Source of the DNA: Mycobacterium sp.
Lineage (GTDB): Bacteria > Actinomycetota > Actinomycetes > Mycobacteriales > Mycobacteriaceae
DNA length: 64,000 nucleotides
NCBI GenBank assembly: GCA_003987775.1
Contig: RXJD01000066.1
Coordinates: 104,059 to 168,058, forward strand
Direction: 5' to 3'
Shown here: in pieces, positions 53,287-64,000 of the stretch
Layout of the letters: each line of letters begins with the position of its first letter
How positions within the stretch are numbered: the stretch's first letter is position 1
Translations under genes and position numbers: made by a program
The notes under the pieces: model-generated
Told to the model about the DNA's origin: nothing
The model's database searches: none
Seen by the model: only the letters and a program-made list of their open reading frames with translations

Positions 53287-53765
53287 AGTGCGGCAGCCGC
53301 GGCGACGATGGCGAACGCACCGAGCACGGCGACAGCGTCTTCCAGCAGCGCTATCGGCAGGTCATGACCGCCGTTCTTGGCTACCAGCGCGCGGCGCGCC
53401 TGGTACCCGCCGACCGTGCCCAGTACTGCGCCGACGACGCCGGCGCCCAGCGCGGCCCACTTATGCCCCCAGGCCGTGCCGATGACCGCAGCGGCGAAAC
53501 CACCCATGATGAGGCGCACGGCGAACACCGGTGGCGCGGTGCGCGGTGGAGTCTTGGGCAGCTTGTCGTTCACCAGTTCGGCGACCGCGAGCAGGCTCAG
53601 GATCACCACCGTCACCAGGTTGCCCACCCACGACGCCCATGTTCCGTGCAGATTGAGCCAGCTCAGGAAGACTGCCCACGAGACCGCGGCGGGTGCCGTC
53701 AACGACCGCAATCCGGCGACGACACCGATCAACACCGCGAGAAGAAGAACGAGAACCTGCGTCAC
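53283..53765 (-). CDS. DUF4126 family membrane protein (Rv2120c-like)
   Basis: A 160-residue protein with about four membrane helices, beginning TQVLVLLLAVLIGVVAGLRSLTAPAAVSWA, typical of DUF4126 (the GLRS and PPRTAPPV motifs). The length matches what I recall for Rv2120c. It overlaps the MerA-like gene as GTGA, so the two are probably translated together. Function unknown. Confidence 0.88.
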   Translation of the reverse strand: MTQVLVLLLAVLIGVVAGLRSLTAPAAVSWAVFLSWLNLHGTWASWVGNLVTVVILSLLAVAELVNDKLPKTPPRTAPPVFAVRLIMGGFAAAVIGTAWGHKWAALGAGVVGAVLGTVGGYQARRALVAKNGGHDLPIALLEDAVAVLGAFAIVAAAAAL

Positions 53766-53876
53766 AGCGATCCCTCCTGGGACAGACGTACAGCCTGGCG
53801 ACGATAACGGGAAAGCCCCCGATTAACGCGGCGGTCCCAGCGGGGACGCTAACACAGCAACGGCTCTGGCGAGGGG

Positions 53877-54722
53877 TCAGAATCGGCAGAATCTGATGTC
53901 GGATGCCAGAATCGCTTTCGCTCCGATCGCGGCGAGCTCGTCCATGATTGCGTTGACACCCCGGCGTGGAACCAGCGCGCGTACCGCGACCCAGTCCGGA
54001 TCGGCGAGTGGAGCGATGGTCGGCGACTCGAGTCCTGGTGTGATCGATGTGGCCTGCTCCAACGCCGAACGCGGGCAGTCGTAATCGAGCATCAGGTACT
54101 GCTGGCCGAAAACCACGCCCTGCACCCGGGCCACCAATTGATCACGGGCCGCGCTGGAGTGGTCCTGGGCCCGTTCGATCAACACCGCCTCTGAATCACA
54201 CAGCGGCTCACCGAAAGCCACCAGGTTGTGCAGGCTCAGGGTGCGGCCCGATCCGACCACGTCGGCGATGGCGTCGGCCACGCCGAGCTGCACCGAAATC
54301 TCCACCGCGCCGTCGAGTCTGATCACCGTAGCGTCGATTCCCTTGGCGGACAGATCTTTTCGCACCAAATTCGGGTACGCGGTGGCGATCCGCTTGCCCG
54401 CCAGGTCGGTCACCGTCCACTCCCGACCGGCGGGGCCCGCGTAACGGAACTTCGAGGATCCGAAGCCCAGCGCCAGCCGTTCGCGCACCGGCGCGTCCGA
54501 ATCCAGCGCAAGATCCCGACCGGTGATCCCAAAGTCGAGTTCGCCGGAACCGACATAGATGGCGATGTCTTTGGGGCGAAGGAAAAAGAACTCGACGCTA
54601 TTGAGCGGGTCGATGACGGTGAGGTCTTTGGGATCGGTGCGGCGGCGGTAGCCGGCTTCGGAGAGGATCTCGCTGGCCGGCTCGCTCAGCGCCCCCTTGT
54701 TGGGCACCGCGACTCGCAACAT
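53877..54722 (-). CDS. hisG: ATP phosphoribosyltransferase HisG
   Basis: First enzyme of histidine synthesis: joins ATP and PRPP. The 281-residue long-form enzyme starts [20 protein letters not shown]. The PRPP loop region is around [31 protein letters not shown]. The last ~75 residues form the ACT-like regulatory domain that senses histidine. Its ATG lies two bases after the hisE stop. Confidence 0.96.
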   Translation of the reverse strand: MLRVAVPNKGALSEPASEILSEAGYRRRTDPKDLTVIDPLNSVEFFFLRPKDIAIYVGSGELDFGITGRDLALDSDAPVRERLALGFGSSKFRYAGPAGREWTVTDLAGKRIATAYPNLVRKDLSAKGIDATVIRLDGAVEISVQLGVADAIADVVGSGRTLSLHNLVAFGEPLCDSEAVLIERAQDHSSAARDQLVARVQGVVFGQQYLMLDYDCPRSALEQATSITPGLESPTIAPLADPDWVAVRALVPRRGVNAIMDELAAIGAKAILASDIRFCRF

Positions 54723-54724
54723 GC

Positions 54725-54988
54725 TCACAGCTTCCGGTAGACGTCGTCGAGGGACAGGCCGCGAGAGATCATCAACACCTGCGTCCAATACAGCAATTGG
54801 CTGATCTCCTCGGCCAGCGCCTCGTCGGGTTCGTGTTCGGCGGCCAACCACACCTCGCCGGCCTCTTCCAGGATCTTCTTGCCCAATGTGTGCACCCCGG
54901 CGTCCAGAGCGGCCACGGTGGCGCTACCGGCCGGTCGGGTCCGGGCACGTTCACCGAGCTGGGCGAACAGCTCCTCGAAGGTCTTCAC
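54725..54988 (-). CDS. hisE: Phosphoribosyl-ATP pyrophosphatase HisE
   Basis: An 87-residue MazG-like all-alpha enzyme that hydrolyses the HisG product. [37 protein letters not shown] (metal-binding Glu residues) and [13 protein letters not shown] are characteristic. In M. tuberculosis the protein, as I recall, starts six codons earlier (MQQSLAVKTF); here that ATG position reads CTG-AAA, so GTG 54988 is the plausible start. Confidence 0.95.
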   Translation of the reverse strand: MKTFEELFAQLGERARTRPAGSATVAALDAGVHTLGKKILEEAGEVWLAAEHEPDEALAEEISQLLYWTQVLMISRGLSLDDVYRKL

Positions 54989-55002
54989 GACCAGCGATTG
55001 TT

Positions 55003-55047
55003 TCAGACGTTGACGTACCTGGCGTCGGGGTGGTGCAGCAGGGTCAC
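55003..55047 (-). pseudogene. Probable 3' remnant of the ancestral actinobacterial metH
   Basis: In another frame directly downstream of the intact metH stop, the DNA reads [19 protein letters not shown]-stop. Actinobacterial MetH proteins end in HHPEAKYFNV, so this looks like the last codons of a different, native-type metH. It is non-coding by itself. Alternative: chance similarity of a short peptide, which the LHHPxAxYxNV match makes less likely. Confidence 0.6.
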
Positions 55048-55057
55048 GCCGACAGCC

Positions 55058-58813
<3,756 letters not shown>

Positions 58814-58819
58814 GTACAT

Positions 58820-59248
58820 TCCTTCCTTAGCGGAAGGCGTCCTTGACTCCGCCGAGCGTGGCGGAAACCGGCCTGTGCGGACCCGGATCCGTTGCAACGC
58901 CTCTCGACGAGAGAAGTCTACGTCGTAGTACGACGTCTGGACGCCCAGCTCGACCCGATCCGTGTGCCGGTCGCGGCGCCGTTGAGCGTCAGCTCGCGGA
59001 TCTTGTCGGCAATGTCCTGGTTACCTAGGTTAACCAGACTGCACCCGGGCGTATTTCGCCTCGTCCGCAGTCTCCTGATAAGGATAGACGACCTATGGAT
59101 CGGAGTTCTCCGCGTTTTCGCCGAGATTGCCACCACGGTCGCGGTCGAGGCCCGAAGCGCGACCACTGCGGCATTCTCGGCGAGGACGGGGGCTCCGGCA
59201 CGGCCACGCCCGCACCGGCGCCGCTTGGTCACGCCGTAGGCTGACTGG
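58820..59248. other. metH upstream region with palindrome and a possible small ORF
   Basis: About 430 bases between the divergent metH and PAC2 starts. It holds the palindrome listed at 58920-58936. The minus-strand frame ending at 58918 reads [20 protein letters not shown], coding-like, but I see no convincing start or ribosome site. No riboswitch-like B12 or SAM element is recognisable. Confidence 0.35.
58920..58936. promoter_or_regulatory. 17-bp palindrome upstream of metH
   Basis: ACGTCGTA-G-TACGACGT is a perfect 8-1-8 inverted repeat about 107 bases before the metH start. Its position fits an operator for metH or for the divergent PAC2 gene. No known regulator site is matched. Confidence 0.4.
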
Positions 59249-60136
59249 GTGACTTTGCCGGATCCTGGGCCGGGTGACGACACGCTCCCCCAGCTGCACA
59301 ACACCGTGGTGGTGGCGGCTTTCGAGGGCTGGAACGACGCCGGCGACGCGGCCAGTGACGCGGTGACGCACCTGGCCGCCATCTGGGATGCGCTGCCGAT
59401 TGTCGAGATCGACGACGAGGCGTACTACGACTACCAGGTCAATCGCCCGGTCATCCGCCAGGTCGACGGCGTCACCAGGGAGCTGGAGTGGCCGGCGATG
59501 CGCATCTCGCACTGCCGGCCGCCAGACAGCGACCGCGACGTCGTCTTGATGCACGGGGTCGAGCCGAACATGCGCTGGCGCACGTTCTGCGATGAGCTGC
59601 TGGCAGTCATCGACAAGCTCAATGTCGACACCGTCGTCATTCTCGGGGCGCTGCTGGCCGATACGCCGCACACCCGGCCGGTGCCGGTCTCCGGTGCGGC
59701 CTACTCGTCGGAGTCGGCGCGGCTGTTCGGCCTGGAAGAAACGCGGTACGAGGGCCCGACGGGCATCGCCGGGGTTTTCCAGTACGCCTGCGTGGCCGCC
59801 GGAATTCCCGCGGTCACGTTCTGGGCGGCGGTTCCGCACTATGTGTCGCATCCGCCCAACCCGAAGGCGACGGTGGCGCTGTTGCGGCGGGTGGAGGAAG
59901 TGCTCGATGTCGAGGTGCCACTCGGCGACCTGCCGACCCAGGCCGAGGCGTGGGAGCAGGAAATCACCGAAATGGCCGCCGACGACGAGGAGCTGGCCGA
60001 GTACGTGCAGTCGCTCGAGCAGCACGGCGACGCCGCGGTGGACGTCAACGAGGCGCTCGGCAAGATCGACGGCGACGCGCTGGCCGCCGAGTTTGAACGC
60101 TATCTGCGGCGACGCCGGCCGGGCTTCGGGCTGTAG
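59249..60136 (+). CDS. PAC2 family protein (Rv2125-like)
   Basis: A 295-residue protein from GTG 59249. NTVVVAAFEGWNDAGDAASDAV at the start, VILGALLADTPHTRPVPV in the middle and a helical C-terminus (ELAEYVQSLEQ... LAAEFERYLRRRRPGF) are typical of the PAC2 group, named after eukaryotic proteasome-assembly chaperones. A link to the proteasome in mycobacteria is suggested only by family name and co-occurrence with prcBA. Confidence 0.92.
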   Translation: MTLPDPGPGDDTLPQLHNTVVVAAFEGWNDAGDAASDAVTHLAAIWDALPIVEIDDEAYYDYQVNRPVIRQVDGVTRELEWPAMRISHCRPPDSDRDVVLMHGVEPNMRWRTFCDELLAVIDKLNVDTVVILGALLADTPHTRPVPVSGAAYSSESARLFGLEETRYEGPTGIAGVFQYACVAAGIPAVTFWAAVPHYVSHPPNPKATVALLRRVEEVLDVEVPLGDLPTQAEAWEQEITEMAADDEELAEYVQSLEQHGDAAVDVNEALGKIDGDALAAEFERYLRRRRPGFGL

Positions 60137-60141
60137 AGCGG

Positions 60142-60288
60142 TCAACCAGCCGGCGGCACATTCCTGATTGTGAAGAACCCCGGCGGGGTCGGAGCGTGCT
60201 CCGTGCAACCCACCGTCAATGACGCAATCATCACGGCGAACACCGCACCCAGCAGCCGCCGTGTCCGCACGCCCTTCACACGATTCAT
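60142..60288 (-). CDS. Small lipoprotein
   Basis: A 48-residue protein (ATG 60288, with AAAGG upstream) consisting of a basic start MNRVKGVRTRRLLGAV, a hydrophobic core and lipobox TVGC at Cys28, leaving a 21-residue mature tail (TEHAPTPPGFFTIRNVPPAG). Codon bias is native. I recognise no family. It is convergent with the PAC2 gene, five bases away. Confidence 0.7.
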   Translation of the reverse strand: MNRVKGVRTRRLLGAVFAVMIASLTVGCTEHAPTPPGFFTIRNVPPAG

Positions 60289-60359
60289 CGTCGGCACCTT
60301 TCGTTGCGGGACACGCACTATGTGAGGCCTGGAAAGGTGCATGCTAGCCGCGCACCGAT

Positions 60360-61574
60360 TTAGTCCGCTGCGCTTTCCCCACCTTCGTCGGACTCCGAGC
60401 CGGTGCGCAGCATCGCGACCACCGGAGAGGGCGGGCCGACCAGCGCCGCGGTGATACGCCGGCTGACGGACGGGAGCCAGGCCAGCCGCAGCGCGGTGCG
60501 CCGGGTCCACAGCTGAAACGGCGAGCTGGGCAGGAACCGGTTGGCCGCGTCCCGTCCCGCTTTCTGCTTCTCCTCGATCTCCGGGCGCCACAGCTGCTCA
60601 TAGAAGTCCAGCGCCCGTTCCACCGTCGACGTCCGGCGAAGCTGCTCGGCCAGCACATAGGCGGCGCCGACTGCCAGTGAGGCGCCCTGACCGGCCACCA
60701 ACGAGACCGCCGCGCAGGCGTCGCCGATCAGCACCACGCGGTTCTTGTGCCAGCGCGGCATGACCACCTGGGCGACCTCGTCGTAGTAGATCTGCTCCGA
60801 CGGGGGGCACCGCTGCAGTGCGTCCGGCACCAGCCAGCCCATGTCGGCGTAGCTTTCCCGTATCGCGGCGCGGGCGTCGACGGGCAGTCGTCGCTCCGCG
60901 GCGCGGTGCACCGCGAACACGGCCACCTTGCCGTTTCGTAGCCCGTAGAAGCCGATCTGCCGGTCGATGGTGTCGGTGAGGGCGACGTCGTCGCCGGCCG
61001 CCTCTCGGATCGCGGGGGCGTCGAAAAGGAAAGCGGCGGTGTGGAATCCGAGGTACCTCAGATACTGCGCTTCCTCGCCGAACACCAGCGCGCGCACGGT
61101 CGAGTGAATTCCGTCGGCTCCGACGAGCAGGTCGGCGTCGAGTGTGTCCCCGCCGGCCAGCGTGACCGTCACGCCGTCCTCGCGATCCTCGATGCCGGTG
61201 ACGTCGGCTCCGTAGCGCAATTCGACGGTGTCGGGCAGATTGTCCCGCAGGACCTTTTCCAGGTCGGGGCGCATCACGCTGCACAGGCGGCCGCGCAACG
61301 CCCGGTCGATCTTGACGTAGGAGACAGCGGCGCGGCGGCGCCCCTGCTGGTCGAACAGGCCGGCTTCGTCGAAGTTGTAGCCGACCTCCCGGATCGCCGG
61401 CAGCACGCCGATCGCCTCGGCCGCGTCGTAGCCGGCGCCGAAGAAGTCGATCATGTAGCCCTGTTCGCGGGGCCCGGCGGCGCGTTCGAGCACCACCACG
61501 TCGTTACCGAGGGAGGCCAGGCGCTCTGCGGCGGCCAGCCCGGCGATGCCCGCGCCGCAGATGACTACTTTCAC
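60360..61574 (-). CDS. PHBH-type flavin monooxygenase
   Basis: A 404-residue class A FAD monooxygenase. GAGIAGLAAAERL and VVVLERA form the FAD dinucleotide fold, DLLVGADGIHSTVR is the DG motif, and VVLIGDACAAVSLVAGQGASLAVG is the GD motif. It would hydroxylate an aromatic or polyketide-like compound using NAD(P)H. It follows the SDR by nine bases on the same strand in a run mshC-SDR-monooxygenase. Confidence 0.9.
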   Translation of the reverse strand: MKVVICGAGIAGLAAAERLASLGNDVVVLERAAGPREQGYMIDFFGAGYDAAEAIGVLPAIREVGYNFDEAGLFDQQGRRRAAVSYVKIDRALRGRLCSVMRPDLEKVLRDNLPDTVELRYGADVTGIEDREDGVTVTLAGGDTLDADLLVGADGIHSTVRALVFGEEAQYLRYLGFHTAAFLFDAPAIREAAGDDVALTDTIDRQIGFYGLRNGKVAVFAVHRAAERRLPVDARAAIRESYADMGWLVPDALQRCPPSEQIYYDEVAQVVMPRWHKNRVVLIGDACAAVSLVAGQGASLAVGAAYVLAEQLRRTSTVERALDFYEQLWRPEIEEKQKAGRDAANRFLPSSPFQLWTRRTALRLAWLPSVSRRITAALVGPPSPVVAMLRTGSESDEGGESAAD

Positions 61575-61583
61575 GCTGGGCTG

Positions 61584-62462
61584 CTACTTCTCCAGCTCGT
61601 GGGTGTATGCGCTGGTGGATCGGCCCAGCGCGAGGACCTGAGCGTCCATCTTCGGCATCACTTCGGCCGCGGTCTTGAGGATCGCGGATTCGCCGATGCG
61701 CGTCGACAGCACCGGCTTGAGCCAGCGCATCGCCGCCACCCAACCGGGGCAATACACCCGGGTCTTGCGGCCCTCGATGCCCTTGACGAAGGCCGCGGCG
61801 CACTTGTTGACCGAGGTCGTCCTGTTCAGCGGCGGAGGCAGCTTGGACAACAGCTCGCTGAACGCCGGCAAGTCGCCCTTGGTGTCGCGGACCAGAGCGG
61901 TGTCGATCCAGGACATGTGAGCCGACCCGACTGTCACGCCCAGATGCGCGACCTCCAAGCGCAGCGCGTGCGCGAGATGTTCGACGCCGGCCTTCGACAT
62001 GTCGTAGGGCACCATCCCGGGAGCGGCCGCGTAAGCAGCCAGCGACGACACGATCAGGACGTAGCCGCGGCGCTCGATGACCGAGGGCAACGTCGCACGC
62101 ACCGTGTAGAAGACGCCCATCAGATTCACGTCGATCACCCGCTTGGCGGCCTCCGGGTCGACGGTCAGCACCGAGCCGTAGCTGGCGATCCCGGCGTTGG
62201 CCACCACGACGTCGATGCCGCCGAACTTCTGCACGGCCTGCTCGGCGGCGGCCTGCATGGCCGCCAGGTCGCGCACGTCGGCGACGACGGTCAGCACCCG
62301 GCCGTCGCCGCCGAGTTCGGCGGCGATCGATTTGAGCTCGGCTTCGCCCAGGTCGGTCAAGACGAGCTTGGCGCCCTTGTTATGCAGCCGGCGGGCGACC
62401 TCGGCGCCGATTCCGCGCCCGGCGCCAGTGATGAAAATGACCTTGTCCTGCACCGATGTCAT
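61584..62462 (-). CDS. Short-chain dehydrogenase/reductase (Rv2129c-like)
   Basis: A 292-residue SDR. TGAGRGIG (residues 12-19), NAGI, and SSLAAYAAAPGMVPYDMSKAG with the catalytic Ser-Tyr-Lys triad are intact. The C-terminal ~80 residues (KGIEGRKTRVYCPGW...) extend beyond the core. Position and length agree with Rv2129c. It starts 24 bases after the mshC stop. Confidence 0.92.
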   Translation of the reverse strand: MTSVQDKVIFITGAGRGIGAEVARRLHNKGAKLVLTDLGEAELKSIAAELGGDGRVLTVVADVRDLAAMQAAAEQAVQKFGGIDVVVANAGIASYGSVLTVDPEAAKRVIDVNLMGVFYTVRATLPSVIERRGYVLIVSSLAAYAAAPGMVPYDMSKAGVEHLAHALRLEVAHLGVTVGSAHMSWIDTALVRDTKGDLPAFSELLSKLPPPLNRTTSVNKCAAAFVKGIEGRKTRVYCPGWVAAMRWLKPVLSTRIGESAILKTAAEVMPKMDAQVLALGRSTSAYTHELEK

Positions 62463-62486
62463 GGCGCAAAAGGTACCACCGCAGCC

Positions 62487-63722
62487 TTACAGGCCGACTC
62501 CCAGCAGGGCGTCGACGGTGGCGGCCGCCAGCGCGGGGGCGGACTCGTCGTGGCCGCCGTATTCCAACGCGTCCGTTACCCAACCATCCAGTGCCGCAAG
62601 TGCTTTCGGCGTGTCCAGGTCGTCGGCCAGATAGCGGCGGACGCGGCCCAGAACGTCGGCGGCGTCGGGAGCGGCCGGCAGCGAGGTGGCGGTGCGCCAG
62701 CGGTGCAGGCGGGTGTGCGCCTCTTCGAGCACCTGCTGGCTCCAGGAGCGGTCGGCACGGTAGTGCCCGGCGAGCAGGCCCAGTCGGACCGCTGACGGGT
62801 CGACGCCCTGGGCGCGCAGTTGCGACACCAGGACCAGGTTCCCCCGGCTCTTCGACATCTTGTGGCCGTCCCAGCCGATCATGCCGGCGTGCACGTAGTG
62901 GCGGGCGAATCGGCGTTCGCCGCTGACACATTCGGCGTGGGCGGCAGTGAACTCGTGGTGCGGGAAGATCAGGTCGCTACCGCCGCCCTGGATGTCGATT
63001 TCGCTGCCGATCCGGCTCATCGCGATGGCGGCGCATTCGACGTGCCAGCCGGGCCGGCCCGGGCCGAACGGGGAAGGCCAGCTGGGCTCCCCCGGCCGGT
63101 TGACCCGCCACAGCAGCGCGTCGAGTCCGTCGGTCTTGCCGGGCCGGTGCGGATCACCGCCACGCTGTTCGAACAGGTTCAGCATGGTTTCCCGGTCATA
63201 ACCCGATTCGTAGCCGAACTGCAGGGTGGCGTCGGCCCGGTAATAGACGTCCGGGTACTCGCCGTCTATGACGTACGCGGCCCCCGAGGCGACCATCTTC
63301 TCGACGAGCTCCACCATCTCGGGGATCGCCTCGGTCGCCCCGACATATTCCTGCGGAGGCAGCACCCGTAACGCCGTCATGTCCTCGCGGAACAGCGTGA
63401 CCTCCTGGTCGGCGAGCTCGCGCCAGTCGACACCGTCGCGCTCGGCGCGCTCGAACAGCGGATCGTCCACGTCGGTGACGTTCTGCACGTACCGAACCTC
63501 GTGGCCGAGGTCGAGCCACAACCGGTGAATCAGGTCAAACGTCAGGTAGGTGGCGGCGTGGCCGAGATGCGTCGCGTCATAGGGCGTGATGCCGCAGACG
63601 TACATGGTGGCCGTGCCGCCGGCCGAAACGGGGCGGATCTGCCGGTCAGCGGTGTCGTAGAGCCGCAGTTCGGGGCCGCGTCCGGGCAACGCCGGGACCG
63701 GCGGAGGAGACCACGACCGCAT
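62487..63722 (-). CDS. mshC: Mycothiol synthesis ligase MshC
   Basis: ATP-dependent joining of cysteine to GlcN-Ins in mycothiol formation. The 411-residue protein is a cysteinyl-tRNA-synthetase homologue without the anticodon domain. [16 protein letters not shown] holds the HIGH-type motif and zinc cysteine, HVECAAIAM a further zinc ligand, and KMSKSRGN the KMSKS loop. It is the first gene of the mshC-SDR-monooxygenase run. Confidence 0.96.
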   Translation of the reverse strand: MRSWSPPPVPALPGRGPELRLYDTADRQIRPVSAGGTATMYVCGITPYDATHLGHAATYLTFDLIHRLWLDLGHEVRYVQNVTDVDDPLFERAERDGVDWRELADQEVTLFREDMTALRVLPPQEYVGATEAIPEMVELVEKMVASGAAYVIDGEYPDVYYRADATLQFGYESGYDRETMLNLFEQRGGDPHRPGKTDGLDALLWRVNRPGEPSWPSPFGPGRPGWHVECAAIAMSRIGSEIDIQGGGSDLIFPHHEFTAAHAECVSGERRFARHYVHAGMIGWDGHKMSKSRGNLVLVSQLRAQGVDPSAVRLGLLAGHYRADRSWSQQVLEEAHTRLHRWRTATSLPAAPDAADVLGRVRRYLADDLDTPKALAALDGWVTDALEYGGHDESAPALAAATVDALLGVGL

Positions 63723-63732
63723 GCGTCGACTT

Positions 63733-63769
63733 TAGGCCCGGTGACGATGCGCCCCGCACAGCGGGGCGC
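63733..63769. repeat. Hairpin repeat, copy 1
   Basis: A 37-base unit, identical to copy 2 at 63824-63860. It contains a 9-bp stem GCGCCCCGC/GCGGGGCGC around a 3-base loop. It lies just upstream of mshC. Confidence 0.85.
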
Positions 63770-63823
63770 GGTGGGGGTCCCCCCAGCCGCGAAGCGGAGA
63801 GGGGGCGAGCCGGGCAATCGGTG

Positions 63824-63860
63824 TAGGCCCGGTGACGATGCGCCCCGCACAGCGGGGCGC
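63824..63860. repeat. Hairpin repeat, copy 2
   Basis: Second identical 37-base copy, 91 bases from copy 1. The bases between hold another C/G-rich inverted stretch (GGGGGTCCCCCC near 63773-63784). The arrangement looks like a dispersed REP/MIRU-like element or tandem terminators for a gene outside the window. Confidence 0.85.
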
Positions 63861-63959
63861 TGAGCGGGTGTGCGCCCACCGTTTCGACTGTGCGGGCACC
63901 GATGCGATCGGGCACTTGGGCTCAAGTGATCGCTGCAACACCTGATTCGTTGGAGAGTG

Positions 63960-64000
63960 GTGTTGCCTCGTGGCTTTTCGTGGTTCTGGGGTGAAGCTGG
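63960..64000 (+). other. Possible 5' end of a gene running off the right edge
   Basis: A GGAG site precedes GTG 63960, which reads VLPRGFSWFWGEA to the edge. The preceding AT-richer stretch (CGCTGCAACACC) could be the terminal region of an insertion sequence. Only 13 codons are visible, so family assignment is not possible. Confidence 0.2.

Noticed and set aside
58820-59248. Cobalamin or SAM riboswitch upstream of metH
   Set aside because: I could not find the conserved B12-box or a SAM-type core; only a simple palindrome is present.
63733-63860. CRISPR-like array from the twin repeats
   Set aside because: There are only two copies, each a self-complementary hairpin, with a single GC-rich spacer and no cas genes.

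Overview
The window is GC-rich actinobacterial DNA and is clearly mycobacterial. Gene order runs largely parallel, as I remember it, to the Mycobacterium tuberculosis interval from cobN (Rv2062c) to mshC (Rv2130c). It carries mycobacterial hallmarks: mycothiol synthesis (mshC), a Pup-proteasome system, a PPE protein, a PE remnant, an F420-type reductase, a Tat-exported BlaC-type beta-lactamase and a DUF2563/DUF5631-type secretion-associated cassette. The species cannot be named from sequence alone. Loss of sigC and a non-actinobacterial type of metH argue against the M. tuberculosis complex and point to another Mycobacterium lineage.

Layout. (1) 1-18.7 kb is the aerobic cobalamin region: cobN (cut by the left edge), cobG, cobH, cobIJ, cobK, cobM and cobL. 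It is interrupted between cobN and cobG by about 8 kb of accessory oxidoreductase genes: a membrane-anchored sulfite-oxidase-fold enzyme, an SDR, an MpaB-like oxygenase, a Baeyer-Villiger-type monooxygenase, a second FAD enzyme and a hydrolase. This insert also holds a degraded PE gene and a small His-rich lipoprotein gene with a Fur/Zur-like operator. blaC and a gutted sigC lie between cobIJ and cobK. (2) 18.7-20.6 kb holds an F420-type reductase (Rv2074-like) and a secreted PLC-like phosphodiesterase (Rv2075c-like). (3) 20.8-27.4 kb is a five-gene cassette of DUF2563, TPR-region, small scaffold-like, single-TM and DUF5632/DUF5631 proteins, with a patch of atypical base composition. (4) 27.4-37.9 kb holds pepE, a 5'-3' exonuclease, a DUF4333-like membrane protein, helY, tatC, tatA, pafC, pafB and pafA. 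(5) 38-48.7 kb holds a GAF-PP2C phosphatase, an unpaired PPE-PPW protein, prcA-prcB-pup-dop, three poorly known genes (one frameshifted) and mpa. (6) 49-55 kb holds an LppK-like lipoprotein, a DUF503 protein, trmI, a RecB-like Fe-S nuclease, a MerA-like reductase, a DUF4126 protein, hisG and hisE. (7) 55-63.7 kb holds metH, a PAC2 protein, a small lipoprotein, a flavin monooxygenase, an SDR and mshC. The right edge carries a twin-hairpin direct repeat and possibly the start of another gene.

How it fits together. Pup (made as a GGQ precursor), Dop, PafA, Mpa and PrcBA form a complete pupylation-proteasome pathway. PafBC is a WYL-family regulator pair co-transcribed with pafA, and the PAC2 protein resembles proteasome assembly chaperones. 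TatA and TatC can export the BlaC-like enzyme, which has a twin-arginine lipoprotein signal. The cob genes make the cofactor used by the B12-dependent MetH in the same window.

The most notable observations are an out-of-frame internal deletion of sigC, a metH of proteobacterial type sitting directly upstream of what looks like the last codons of an actinobacterial metH, a truncated frameshifted PE gene, a Zur-like box between a His-tailed lipoprotein and a hydrolase, and the five-gene secretion-associated cassette.
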